A stretch of DNA of 60,000 nucleotides from the NCBI GenBank assembly GCA_009760855.2, contig WPIO01000012.1, positions 6,571,501-6,631,500 on the forward strand, in the 5' to 3' direction. The translations under genes were made by a program, and so were the position numbers. The notes beneath the pieces are model-generated. The model did no database searches, had not been told where the DNA came from, and was given only the letters and a program-made list of their open reading frames with translations. Of this stretch, positions 10,568-21,369 are shown piece after piece (position 1 is the stretch's first letter; each line of letters starts with the position of its first letter). This stretch comes from Cristatella mucedo. Its lineage: Eukaryota > Bryozoa > Phylactolaemata > Cristatellidae.

Positions 10568-10816
10568 TTAAAGCTTTTTCAACCATATGAAACACATTGT
10601 TTTTACATTCACATAATTTTTTTTATACTCATATACTTTATCACACGCATCACAAATATCTAAAAGACTTGCAATAGTTGAATCATCAAGGGTGGAAATA
10701 TACTTATAAACTAAATGATTACCAATATTATAATTTTTGGATACAGATCTACAAACTCTATGTGCAGCATTTAAAGATTCTTCATAAGAAAGAGTTCTTG
10801 AAACTTTTTCATCCAT
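10568..10816 (-). CDS. Small helical protein, DICDACDK family (paralogue)
   Basis: An 82-residue open frame starts at ATG 10816. The segment SLLDICDACDKVYEYK resembles VLIEICEACDKIIECR in the 11258-11521 gene, and the two proteins align over most of their length. They are therefore tandem paralogues. The conserved (D/E)ICxACDK block holds two cysteines and could be structural or bind a metal, but no known family is recognised. Copy B lacks this paralogue. Confidence 0.5.
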   Translation of the reverse strand: MDEKVSRTLSYEESLNAAHRVCRSVSKNYNIGNHLVYKYISTLDDSTIASLLDICDACDKVYEYKKNYVNVKTMCFIWLKKL

Positions 10817-10864
10817 TTTCTATATAAAAATTAATAAAATTATACACAAATACTAATTAATTAA

Positions 10865-11222
10865 TTTATTTTATTGCTATCTCTTTAAATTCTTCACGAA
10901 CATGTTTAGTATCACAAACATAAAAAACAGCGTAAATAATTTCACTTTTACTTTTATGATATTACTTCCATATCTATCAAGTTTAAAAATATCACAAATA
11001 ATTTCCGTAAATTCTTTAATTCTTATGCACACTGTTTTACTAATTTTTTTCAGAAGCATTATTACCTTTATTAAATTTTAAACTAAATCTAGCTAATCCA
11101 TCAATAGGATAAACGTTTAAATAAATATAATTAGATTCTTCTTTTTCATCAATAATTTTCTCCACTTCTTAAATTGCAATGTTTAACGCTTCAACTTTTG
11201 CCTTTAGTTTTTCAATTTCCAT
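10865..11222 (-). pseudogene. Small coiled-coil-like gene with an internal stop, copy A only
   Basis: The ATG at 11222 opens MEIEKLKAKVEALNIAI, a heptad-like start, followed by a stop codon near 11170. The frame then continues, with a shift, to a segment containing FTEIICDIFKLDRYG near 10970-11010. It lies between the two DICDACDK paralogues and has no counterpart in copy B. Not recognised. Confidence 0.35.
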
Positions 11223-11257
11223 TTTTCTATATAATGTTAAAAATTTATTTAATACAA

Positions 11258-11521
11258 TTAAATAATTTGTACACCATGTTTTGTTTTTGATTTTTTAGCT
11301 GCTTCAAGCATATCATTTATCTTACTACGACACTCTATTATTTTATCGCATGCTTCACATATTTCTATAAGAACACTAATAAATGAACTATCTAACTCTA
11401 AAATTAGTTTATCAAGTGAATGTCTAACTATTTGCTGATCATTTCCTTTAATTTTTTGAAGACAGATTTTTACTGCCATTTCTCTAGATAGTTCACAGCT
11501 TAGAATTTTTGAAACATCCAT
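11258..11521 (-). CDS. Small helical protein, DICDACDK family, copy A
   Basis: An 87-residue open frame starts at ATG 11521. It matches the copy B gene at 28335-28610 closely along its length; both share the starts SREMAVKICLQK and RHSLDKLI. It contains ISVLIEICEACDK. The preserved frame in two otherwise decayed copies suggests this gene decayed late, or that it is short enough to escape hits. Function unknown. Confidence 0.55.
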   Translation of the reverse strand: MDVSKILSCELSREMAVKICLQKIKGNDQQIVRHSLDKLILELDSSFISVLIEICEACDKIIECRSKINDMLEAAKKSKTKHGVQII

Positions 11522-11544
11522 TTCTATATAAGTAAAAATATTTT

Positions 11545-11769
11545 TTATAATTCAGTTTCTTTATTTACATAATCACTTATTGGAAACGGTGGCATATCAT
11601 CCTTACCATAATAAGAGAAGTCATCGACAGCTGATTCAGATTCAGGTTCAGGAATGTAATTAGGATCTTCAGATAGTGTATCAGATACTGACTCTGTGTC
11701 TGAAGTAGTTACATCAATAGAATCTTCTTCTCCTTCATCTTTTAAAAAGTCTGGATTTTCTTTTCCCAT
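11545..11769 (-). CDS. Acidic small protein, copy A
   Basis: A 74-residue open frame is rich in Asp, Glu and Ser, with DTESVSDTLSEDPNYIPEPE, and has a DDFSYYG motif shared with copy B (28640-28950). It is likely disordered. It lies two genes after the polymerase and next to a small basic protein gene. Function unknown; acidic virus proteins can act as transcription activators or DNA mimics, but nothing here proves that. Confidence 0.5.
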   Translation of the reverse strand: MGKENPDFLKDEGEEDSIDVTTSDTESVSDTLSEDPNYIPEPESESAVDDFSYYGKDDMPPFPISDYVNKETEL

Positions 11770-11799
11770 TTCAATAATAACGAAATTAGTTTTCTCTAG

Positions 11800-11930
11800 A
11801 ATTTTGAACAGTTCTATTTTTTTTATAACATCAACATATTTTTTTTATCTTTTTCCATTTTCTCTTTATTACTAAATCTAACTTTCTTTTTAACAACCTC
11901 TTTGTTGTCTTCACTCTTTCGTTTTGGCAT
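11800..11930 (-). CDS. Small basic protein overlapping the polymerase 3' end, copy A
   Basis: An ATG at 11930 opens MPKRKSEDNKEVVKKKVRF, a run of lysine and arginine that looks like a nuclear localisation or DNA-binding peptide of about 40 residues. Copy B has a counterpart directly after its polymerase (about 29045-29130) starting MLKRKNKDKKQ. The start sits within a few bases of the end of the polymerase frame. Function unknown. Confidence 0.45.
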
Positions 11931-14900
11931 CTATATTAGGAATATAAATTCTTTCACCAACATTGCAAAAATTACATCGTCCTGGATTAAAATTATTATT
12001 CAATGCCTCATTTATTCTATAATGACCTTATGCATAGCTACAGATCACACAGTCTAACCAGTATCGTTTTGAGTCAAATGGTGAAAGTGCAACTTTTTCT
12101 AACTCATTAGCAAATAGTTCATGTTTGTCTTGAGATGTTTTATAATACTTTCTAGTTTGTTTTTCACCAAATCTTTCAATTGTTATACCTTTGAAAATTT
12201 CTATGCTATCATTTGACCAACTAGCAAATGTATCATGCCCCATTGTTGTAGGTAAAACTGCTTTTGTTACTCCTTTTGCGGCAGCTTTTCTTTCAGCATC
12301 AACAATACTTATAGAATATAGTTTTGGTCTTAAGGCACAAACTTCTGAAATTACTTTTCCTTCTATTTCATCTTTAAACTTACCAATTGTATCATTGTCA
12401 AAGTAATCAGGCATTGCTTTCATATCATCTTAAAAATTATGTGTTTCAATGTTCATAATTAAAGAGTCAGTATCAGTATAGATTAAACTAACTTTATTTC
12501 CATATTTTTGTTTAATAACATCAATATTAAACTTTTGCATGTGTAACTTTGATAAATCTAGAATTGTACTACCAATAAATATTGGTTTATTCAATCTTGT
12601 TTTTGATTGACTCATTTGAAATATTGTCAAGGATTTTCCAAAGTCTCTAAAGTTAACCAATTTTGGATCTCTTATTCGTTTATTAAACTTCTTTTTTCCT
12701 ACTTCATCAATAGCACTAACTAAATAAGTTTTAACTCTTTTTCAATATCTTCACACGTTTTTACCATAAAATGAGTTTATTATAAGCTTCCAAAGATTTC
12801 TTAAAAACTTTTTACTTGAATTTAATGCTTTCATTTCAGCACCCATTTCAATGTAAGGTTTAATCCATCTCGATTGTTTAAACTTAAAAATGTTCTGTAC
12901 AACACATATAATTCAATGCGTTGAACAGAGTTTTAAATATTTATAGTGGAGTAAATAATCCTTATTTGCTAGAAAGTCACACACTAACTTTGGAAGATTG
13001 CTTGCTCCTGTTTTGAATTTATTTTGAAAGTTAGAATATTTACTCCAATCAACTACTCTATTACAAGAGCATAATGGATATCCATTATGCAAATCATGGT
13101 AATATTCTTTAGTTTTTGGATCATATTCAATATCAACAACAAAGAAATAACGAATATCTGACTCACCTTCTAATTTAAGAATACTATCAATATTCCATCC
13201 CTCATTTGAAATTTTTTCAATGTTTCCTTGTGGAAGAAGTTCCATCATTGCTGTAGGATAAAGACTTGTTGCATCTTGATAAGATACCCATGTTGTTGGT
13301 TTATCTTTATCAAATCCAAGAACCATTGGATTGCTTGCTTTAACAAATCTACTATTCACTTGACATATTCCACCGCGAATAGATTTGTTAAACATATCAT
13401 AATTGTCTCTATCAGTCAGCAACTCAATCCTTACTCCTGAAAACCAGAATACAGCACTCCATGAGAAGTTTGGTGTTGATACAAAGTTTGCAGGATCTAG
13501 TTTTAGCTTTGATATCAAACCTTTTCTAAAACTTTCAAAATAATCTGCAAGCAATAACACATCTGTTAATTGATATAAATTATGGTATTCTAACATATTT
13601 TTACAATAAAAGTCTTTCCAAACAGCATTTGCTTTTTCATAACTTCCATCACATTCCAATCATGTAAACACTTAAGTAAAAATCTTCCTTATTTGGAAGA
13701 GACGTGACGAAAAACTTCTCAAATGAATCCATGAACTCATAAGGATACCCTCCTTTTTTTGCTAACATATTAAGTTTTTTATTTGGATGCTGTTCATTTA
13801 GAACATTATTAGGAATTGGAAAACAATCAATTGTTTTACCCATTGTTGATGCTATGAAGTATAGTGAACCAAGCATAAATTGTGCACTATCCTTAAAAAC
13901 TATATCCTTAACTCTTCACATCATGTACTTCTCAAGATTATTTGCTATTGGTTCTGCTTCAATACTAAAAATTTCAAGTGCATTAACAATTATATGGGAA
14001 TAATATAGTCATGAAATATAACTTGGTTGCCATAATTTGAAATTCATTCCAGCTATTAAGTTACAAAGATGATGTGCAGCTCCTCTATATTTATTTGTTA
14101 GATGACAATGGTCGTTAACTTTTCTCATATCACTCTTTTTTTAATTGAACGGTTCTTTACACATCCAACAGAAAATAGCTTTTTCATGTCCTTCTATTTC
14201 ACTTTCAGACGAGTCATCCATTTTACTTTCTGAATTATTTTCAATCAGTTTACTTTTCGAGAAATCTGATACATCAAAAAGTCTTTGTAAAAACTTAACA
14301 ACACAATAAGATCCAACATTCATAAACTTATAAAAACTGCTCCTTTTCAATCAATAATAACATAAGCAGCTGAACATGGAGTATGAATTGAACAATTTTC
14401 TTGTTTTTTAATTAAAGATTCAAAGTCTGCGTAACAAACATATGGGCATGTATTAAGATGCTTGAAAGAGTCAAACTTAATAAACTTATTGTTTTCATTT
14501 GGCATTACACAAACTGTTGCTCCAGAGTTTATACTTTCACATAATTCGAAATGTTCATTTACTTTTTTTTATCAAAGAATCTATTTAAACATCTATGACA
14601 ATAATACTCTTTTCCTCTGGAGTTTACAGGTCTTCATAATGAATTGAAATTACTAATCAACATATCATGTTTTTTTCCATTTGTAGTAAGTAATACAAGA
14701 TTTAAATGTCTACCTTCTTTCTCATCTGACTTTTTTACAACTCCTAATGATGAAATTCTTGACTCTTTATGTCCACAAGAGTTAACATTTATACTAACAT
14801 TCATTGCTTTCTCTAATTTATCAACGTCTTTAACCATTACGGCCATTCAATTTCATTAATCAAGTGAGAATATTTAATAGATAGTATTGCTCTTAAGTAA

Positions 14901-15541
14901 TTTATCTTCCATTTATTTCTTTTTATGGGATTTAAAGCTCTTAAGACACACCATAGAGCACAAAACTCATCATTATCATTTTTAAATTAATTTTACACTT
15001 TTTCTTAACAAGATATTTACGAGTTTCAATATATGTTCCTAGAAATAACAAAAAAAAATGAATGATATCCAATAAAAAACATCCAGAACCAACGTTGCGT
15101 TCTACTAACATCTCAGAATTAGTTCCTAATGAAAGCATTATTTTTTCATAAATTGTATTTGCTGACTCACTATCCATTGTAAACATTGATTTTGATTGTG
15201 CTCCTTTTTTTTCTATTTCTCCATTATCAAACATTTTCATATAGAATGATATTTTAAAATGAACTAATAAATCGCCATGATCTTCTAACTCTATCAAGTA
15301 ATTTATTTGTTTGATATCTTAAAAATTCTTTAAGTGATTCAAAGTCTTCATATATTCTTTTTGTTTTATAAGAAAAAGCTAAAGCATTTCCACCGACAGT
15401 AACAACTGGTTCTATGAAACCAACTTTATAAGGTCTTCCTTGTTTTCCAACGTATTCTCTACTTGACGAACGAAAGTCAATATTCGTTAACTTTCCTGAT
15501 TCCAAAGGAAAATAATTTCCTTGCCTTAATTGAGAAGACAT
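11930..15541 (-). pseudogene. Protein-primed family B DNA polymerase (pPolB), copy A, broken
   Basis: This is a replicative polymerase of the DNA_pol_B_2 type; such enzymes start synthesis from a terminal protein. The frame starts at ATG 15541 and runs some 1,200 codons over many frame changes. In order: N-terminal domain (14941-15541); zinc-finger-like and exonuclease motif I CYADFE near 14430; endonuclease VII-like C..C/H.C cluster near 14080-14170; motif A YQDATSLYP near 13250-13290; motif B with NSFYG near 12760-12820; motif C YTDTDSLIM near 12455-12490. The C-terminal KxxAKGV-type block (12028-12423) is followed by a CNFC pair near 11970. Shifts near 15290, 14640, 14350, 13660, 12700 and 12430 make it inactive. 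Confidence 0.85.
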
Positions 15542-15653
15542 TTGCTATAAAAGGTAAAATATTTCTGCTAGAATAAAATAATTATTAAAAAACTATCAGT
15601 TTATTCAACAAAGTAACACAAATGACTGAATTCAGTGATGGTTGTTTTTTTCA
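15542..15653 (-). promoter_or_regulatory. Probable polymerase promoter region, copy A
   Basis: About 110 bp of AT-rich DNA lies between the polymerase ATG and the terminal palindrome. A segment with AAAGTAACACA (15611-15621) is also in copy B (AAAGTAACACA, 32818-32828). By position it should hold the polymerase promoter. No TATA or initiator was assigned with confidence. Confidence 0.35.
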
Positions 15654-15726
15654 TGATACGATGCGATCAATTTTATGACAACCGAGGTGAAACCGAGATT
15701 GAAGAAAAATTGGTGGTGTCGTATCA
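15654..15726. repeat. Terminal imperfect palindrome, copy A
   Basis: The 73 bp block is an inverted repeat centred on GGT-GAA-ACC (15686-15694). Outer arms are TGATACGA and TCGTATCA. An inner AATTTT faces AAAATT, and CAA faces TTG nearer the centre. The same structure with different arm bases sits at the matching place in copy B (32858-32933). Similarity between copies ends just outside it, so it marks the element end. Single-strand folding would give a long hairpin. Confidence 0.8.
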
Positions 15727-18700
15727 GGGAAAAACAATAATCATGCCTTCCCTTAATTGTCTGCTCTCAGCTGCAACAGCTGCTGCAGAGTACATGGTCA
15801 CAGTATGCATGCCCAAGTCCAGCACGGCTAGCATGGTCCTCTGTCCTCCGCCCAGTGACAGGCACCAAGGCCACAGCAGTCCGTGGCTGCTGTAGGAGAG
15901 CACCTGATGCAGTACCCGCCCAGTCTCTGCACAGAGCACCCTCACACAGTTCCTGCTCCTGTCTCCCCACCCTCCCACAGCCACGTACACGACGCCGCCT
16001 GCAGCACAGACGCCAAACGCTTGCTCCTCGCTGCTCAGCTCGTGTCTCCATTGTCTGATACCTTGGTGGCTGCAGCTGTCCACTACGTACAGCGCTCTGC
16101 CATCGTCCAGCTTCACCTGGTCCCAGCTCGTAGTGACCAGAGCAGCAGCAGTGAGAGCCACATTCTGTATGCGATACTCGTACTTTCTGCTGTGCAGCAG
16201 CTGCCCCCGAACTGAGCTGCAGCAGCTGCAGCTCTCGGCCATCAGTGCCCTCGGCCACAGTGAGCAGGTCGCCGAACACGGACAGCTTCCTGGGAGACCA
16301 GGGCAGCAGAGCGACACGTTGTTGCTCGAGCCACTGGTCCCCTCCAGCAGCAGCAGCAGAGCTGGGTCTGAGCAGCCGAACGACTCGTGTGCGTAAGCGT
16401 TCAGCAGCAGGAGCAGCAGCAGTGCTGTTGCGTCTGAGCAGCAGGAGGAGCCGTGAGTACTGCAAGGCTACAGCAGCACGTCCGTCCTGCAGGGACTGCA
16501 CTGCAATGATCCAGTCCTTCACTCCGTCGCTCAGCCTTGCAGGTTTCCACACGCTCAGCTGGCTGCCGCTCTCACTGTATTCCTTCAGGCCGTGCTTCAT
16601 GGCAGCCAGCAGCAGATGCCCCTCTGACGTCACCGACAGGTCGTAGCACCCGACAGGCGTCTTGAAGCTGCTGGAGGCCGGGCCGAAGTGCCCTGGCTCC
16701 TCTGCTACAACGAAGAATGTCGGATCTGTGCATGCAGGCAGCGACAGAGAGCTGTCTGTGCAGAGTGTGTCTGCTGTCTAGCTAGAATGCATGAATATCT
16801 CCTATTCATTAGAATATTTCCTGTATGCTGTACATCCAACGTCCATTCGCTATCGGCTTCAAGCACGAGCTGCATTGCCACACTCTGGTAGGTTAGGGAA
16901 CAATCGAGCTTGAAGATGTTCAGTGATGATGTGATGATGAGTACCATATGTCAATCACATTTTAGTTGCTGTTAAAATAAAAAAGATTGACGGATATACG
17001 GCTCTTCAAGTCGTCTGCATACCCGTCTTTACATATTTGCTGTTAATATCATAAAATGAAGTTATATATTACAATGGTTTTTCATTGCTTGCCTGTACAT
17101 TAGGCAGCATGCATGGCTGTACTTTCAGTTTGTCATGCGTGGCCCCTATCTTCCCTCCCTCACTTGGTTATGCCAAGCTAAATCTCAGCAGCTGCAAAAC
17201 GGTAAGTAAAACGGTATGCCACACAGCCCACCCATAGTCTTGTCACTGATTCACGAGGTGTGGCATCACCAGACCATAGTGGCCTCTTAATGCACAACTA
17301 TGGATGAGTACATGGAAGCCTGTTAAATCGTTTTAAGAGCTCACGTTTAATCCTCCGAAGCTTTTAATGTAGACTTTGTTTTGCATTAGGAATGGGAAAG
17401 AGATCTGTAGGGTTGAATCGGGAAAACAGAAAAAACTAATCAGTAATGAAGCAACAGCTCAGGTTGGCTTGAAAAAGGTGTGCAGTCAGCGGAGGCACGG
17501 GCCAGGATTAGAGTGCTGGGTCCCAAACGACCCAGCGGCTCAACCAGACCGATAGTTGCTGATAACGATAGCAGTATAATTCGAATCATCAAGAGGCTCA
17601 TCGAAACCGAAGGTATCGTGCCGTCCAAGAACGGTCGAATATTCGATTGTGTCCGAATGCTACTGAAACGTCTAGCAGGACTGTGTGTGTGAGGATGCCA
17701 CCATAATTTCTACCAAGCAAGCCGTCAACTAAAAGGAGGAGAGCTTGAATACTGGCAGCAAGGAAACCCTACTTTAAAATATTAATCATACTGCAGACAG
17801 ATCGTAATACTGCCAATTAAACAGTACTCGATGAAAAATACAATTACATAATTTTCGAATGGACCAAACCCTTTTGGAGTCGAATTGAGAGTAGTCATAG
17901 AAGGGAATCAACGATATTTCCCCACTGAATGTACATTCTATTTTTTTTTAATTATGCTTCAGCTTTTGGCCAGGGGCATCCAGGCAGCACTGATAAATAA
18001 GAATATGTTGGCTCAAAACGTGCTGCTGCAATGAGACCACTGCTGCCAGCCAAGGCCTTAACAAGGTACTTCACAAGGCCCATCTATGATGCACTGACCC
18101 TTTAGCATTTGGCGCTACAAATCCTGCCATCCTCCCATGTTAACTCTAGGCTCTCTACTAAGCCAAAGACATCTCTTAGCTATATCGCGGCAAAGCACAA
18201 GGGTACATAGGCAAAGGTGCAGGTCACTGGATTTTAATCTTTCGTGCATTCATTAAAATTTACGATACAACTAAATGAGACTAGGCAGATTTCAGTGAAG
18301 TACATATGCAATAAATCCAGCAAAGGGGCTCCTAGAAATTGCTGCATTGTCAATGATGGGAGGAAAAGCAGTCGCGCAATCCTGGCAGCATTACTCATAA
18401 CCGTGCAGGCTAGCAAACTAGTAGCTAGGAATCTGGAAGCTGTTGGGCTGGCAAGTTGCGCTCAGAAAATGTGAACTCACCTGCAACATTACTACCTCCA
18501 GCATCATCCTTACAGGAGCTAGCTCCAGCTAGGATTCGGTTAAGGCAGTCTACAAGGAAAAGTGCATCACGGAACGTACGTGACACACTTCAGAAAGATT
18601 GGGTGCCAGCACCTCGAGCCAGGGTATGCATGAGCTGCAGAGCTTTGCAAGCAGCTACCTGAGGTCAGCTCTGGAGTTCCCAACCATGAAGTGACCACTT

Positions 18701-19755
18701 CGTCTAAGTCATCAGGCAAAGATCCATTCAGAGCCACAAGTTTCTCAGCATCCGGTGTCTCACTGAAGCTAACCAACTTCTTGGCAAGCACTTCGAGCCG
18801 AGACCTCAAGGTTGCCTGTTGGTCCAGCAAATCAGGGTCGCTGGCCAAATCTGAGATGCTGCTGATGTAGGCTGAGGCTTGCTGCACTGACTGGTCCAGC
18901 TGCTCGGCCAACATTTGCAGGGCGGCAGCGCTCCCTTCGAGCTTGTCGTAGCAGTACTCAAGCTTCTTCTCAGAATCCTCAAAGGATTTGGTCAAAACAT
19001 CCACTGCATACTTTTTTTTGCATACTGGTCCTCAGCTCGTCCCGATGGATGGAACGAGCCGATTGGATGTCCTTGACCAAGGTCTTGGACTTCAGCAGCT
19101 GCTCTGACTTGCCATGCACACGCTCTAGAAGCTGCTTTAGGCTCTCTCGTGCGTCCTTGAATAACTGTTTGGCTTCAGGGCTGTTTAGCAGCTGCGGCGT
19201 CGAGTGTCCTGAGCACTGGCACTGGATGGTGCAGTCGATGCATGTTGCTTTCTTGCAGTTAAAGCACAGCAGATCCAGCGGTTTTTGGTGCTTTGGGCAC
19301 AGCTGCTGCACTGTGGCTTGCAGTACTTCATTCGAGCTCTGTTCTAAGTCAACGGTCACGTGACCCACGCCATATTGGTCATGCTGACCGAGGCAGACAG
19401 TACAAAAAGATCTCACGCACTGCCTGCACCAGAAATAGGCTGGCTCGTCCGTGCTTCCACTGTCCCTACAGACATTGCACTTATCTGCATCTCTCACAGC
19501 GGTTGTAAGTCTCACCAAGTTGGCAATAAAGCCGTTGTGATGCTTTGGTATACTGATGTCAGTGGCTACATTACAAGCAGGGCAGAGCATGCTCTTTGAG
19601 CCCTCTGCTGTGCATGCTTGGTCTGCACAGCGACTGCAGCAGCTGTGCAAGCAGCGCAGCAGCAGAGGCTGCTCTGCAACTTGTCCGCAGGCGATGCAAG
19701 ATAGCAGGCTCTCGTCCGTCGATGCAAGTCGGTGCATCACAAGCTCTTGTGCCAT
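15724..19755 (-). CDS. TRIM family protein (RING, two B-boxes, coiled coil, beta-propeller-like C-terminus)
   Basis: TRIM proteins are usually E3 ubiquitin ligases. The ATG at 19755 sits in a good Kozak context (GCCATGG). Exon 1 (19755-18659) encodes a C3HC4 RING (SCIACG to LCPACN, about residues 15-60), a B-box (CNVCRDSG to GH), a second B-box (LCPKHQKP, CKKATCIDC), and a coiled coil. A donor CTCAG|GTAGC at 18659/18658 and an acceptor GCACAG|AT at 16726/16725 give a phase-1 intron of 1,933 bp. Exon 2 (16725-15724) is repetitive and beta-rich, probably NHL-like. Total is about 700 residues. Two one-base shifts, in A8 at 19010-19017 and G5 near 16205, break the frame; both are homopolymers, so sequence error is likely. 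The stop lies in the element A palindrome. Confidence 0.82.
16726..18658 (-). other. Intron of the TRIM gene
   Basis: GT at 18658 and AG at 16726-16727 in minus orientation bound 1,933 bp. Joining the exons keeps the frame (a GAT codon across the junction). I see no gene or clear repeat inside. The short open frames there (for example 17480-17692) have no recognised relatives. Confidence 0.75.
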
Positions 19756-19759
19756 GGCT

Positions 19760-19955
19760 GGTCTCGAGAAGGCACTAACCAAAAGTCTGGCTGGTAGATC
19801 AGCTACAAAAGTTAATCGCCGGACAAGCAAGTGTAATAACAAGGAAGGAAACAAAACAATATTGCAAAACAGACACTATTATAAAAGCAGGTGTATAGAA
19901 AAGCATATCGATATTAGCCCAGGAAGAGAATTACAACATATGCATCTCATACCTG
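19760..19955 (-). promoter_or_regulatory. TRIM 5' leader with possible UTR intron
   Basis: On the minus strand a strong donor-like GGCAG|GTATGAG lies at 19953/19952, and an acceptor-like TGATCTACCAG lies near 19795, upstream of the ATG. This would give a short 5' UTR intron. A cDNA would decide. From here to about 21360 I see no other gene. Confidence 0.3.
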
Positions 19956-21360
19956 CCTGTCCAGTAACGATACAAAATGAATCACAAGAAAATAGAAACT
20001 TTTTCATATCAAAAAGCATATATTCGACTCTTCTCCACATTGAGGGCATAATGAATCAAGATGGCTACCTGTGAATCCTGGCCGAGGTTGCTGTGTCCAG
20101 TGCATTGCGACTGCTAGGTGCTAATTTCACATATCGTCAGGATATCAATCCGAAGCATAATGCCAAAGTTGTGCTGCAAATTATGGGACCAATTGCAAGT
20201 AGTATGGCAAGCTATACCCTCCGACGTAACTCTGAAACTCTTCGAGTCCATGACAGCCGGAATATCTAAGGTGGTCCGTAATCGCAGAGAGGCCACATCC
20301 TAGTAGATTTGGTGTTTGTACAGTCCATGCTGTGGTTGTCGTGTTAAAGAAATAGTGTGTTTGACTGTTTTGTTTACCATGGCATCAATTTTAATCGTTT
20401 GTAAGCTCCAGGAGGACTTTGAAACTGCCTAAAGCAATAGTCGACCAGGCAGCCACAGTGGTAGTGGGTGTGGCAAATATATGGCTGCTGGTGTAGATAT
20501 ACCAAAGGGCTTTCAATCCAAGATGGGACCAGAGTGCTAGCAGGAGCCAGGAGACAAGATTTTCAGGTTGGGGAATCGGAGCTCCAGGCTTTTTCAGACA
20601 TAATGACATAAGTAGCACAGAAAACGGTTAATTGAAAAATATACAATTCTTCTCGATTGGTTTCTTTCGCATCTACTCATTTCGCTCTGACCCGTTGTGT
20701 ATGAGGAAATCTGCCCCGGGATTTAGGTACTTCCATTTCTCCATTAAAGACAATCATTACCTTTAGCCCCTTTAGCTCGGCCACTGAGTGCTAGTCATAA
20801 ATGCTACCGCAAGAAATAATTCTGACTTGGTGACTGCATTTGCTGTAGAACCTTTGCACAATAAATAGCTGCGACCGTTGGTATGCAATTGCCTGCTACA
20901 CTACATACCTTCGATAAGACTAACCTAACGCTTGCTTAGCACCATAAGAAACGTCCACATCCATTACAAATGCTGGGGAAAAGAATGATACAAGATTAAC
21001 AAAATGCACGCTTTCAGTGTGCACGCGGAGGTAAATGACAGTGTACAGGAACACAGCAAATACTGTGAGAAATAGGTAGCTCGTAGACTGTTTTTGAAAT
21101 GTAAAATCAGACGATGTCATAGTGTCAGAAGAAGTCATAGTGTCAGTCATTAATCTGTACTCTGATTTTGGGTCAATGGGAATTGAAGACGAGGTCAATA
21201 CAAGATTTGATTTCGGTTTGAAGAGGAGTTAAAAGAGTAGAGTAACAGTAGAAGCTGTTGCTCAATGGGTCCCCTGAATACACTGTAGCACACAAATAGC
21301 AGAATAGATACTGCTGGATGATTCTATAAAGAGAGCATCAGAGGAGAAGCTGGTTCGGTG
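19956..21360. other. Intergenic, no gene recognised
   Basis: About 1.4 kb upstream of the TRIM gene. Open frames are short, overlap each other on both strands and show no known domain. The TRIM promoter should lie at the right of the 5' leader, but no element is clear. Confidence 0.5.
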
Positions 21361-21369
21361 GGATGCCTA

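Larger units (their letters stand above)
1..15734. mobile_element. Maverick/Polinton-like virus element, copy A (left end outside window)
   Basis: This AT-rich block carries a protein-primed family B DNA polymerase, an A32/FtsK-like ATPase remnant, putative structural genes and small accessory genes. That gene set is known from Maverick/Polinton elements and adintoviruses. All genes seen are minus-strand except a tail-fibre-like gene at 5980-8540 and its likely continuation at 9293-9560. Almost every gene has stops or frameshifts, so the copy is a fossil. Two minus-strand LINE pieces (4143-5690 and 8545-9292) and one SINE (6533-6680) are inserted in it. The right end is set by comparison with copy B: similarity stops just after a palindrome at about 15734. 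The left end, any integrase and any protease are not in view. Confidence 0.82.

Noticed and set aside
16133-16646. Plus-strand ORFs over the TRIM exon
   Set aside because: They are antisense shadows of the minus-strand coding exon, caused by its high GC and repeat content.
17480-17692. 70-codon ORF in the TRIM intron on the opposite strand
   Set aside because: No recognised domain, no conservation evidence, and the length is within chance.
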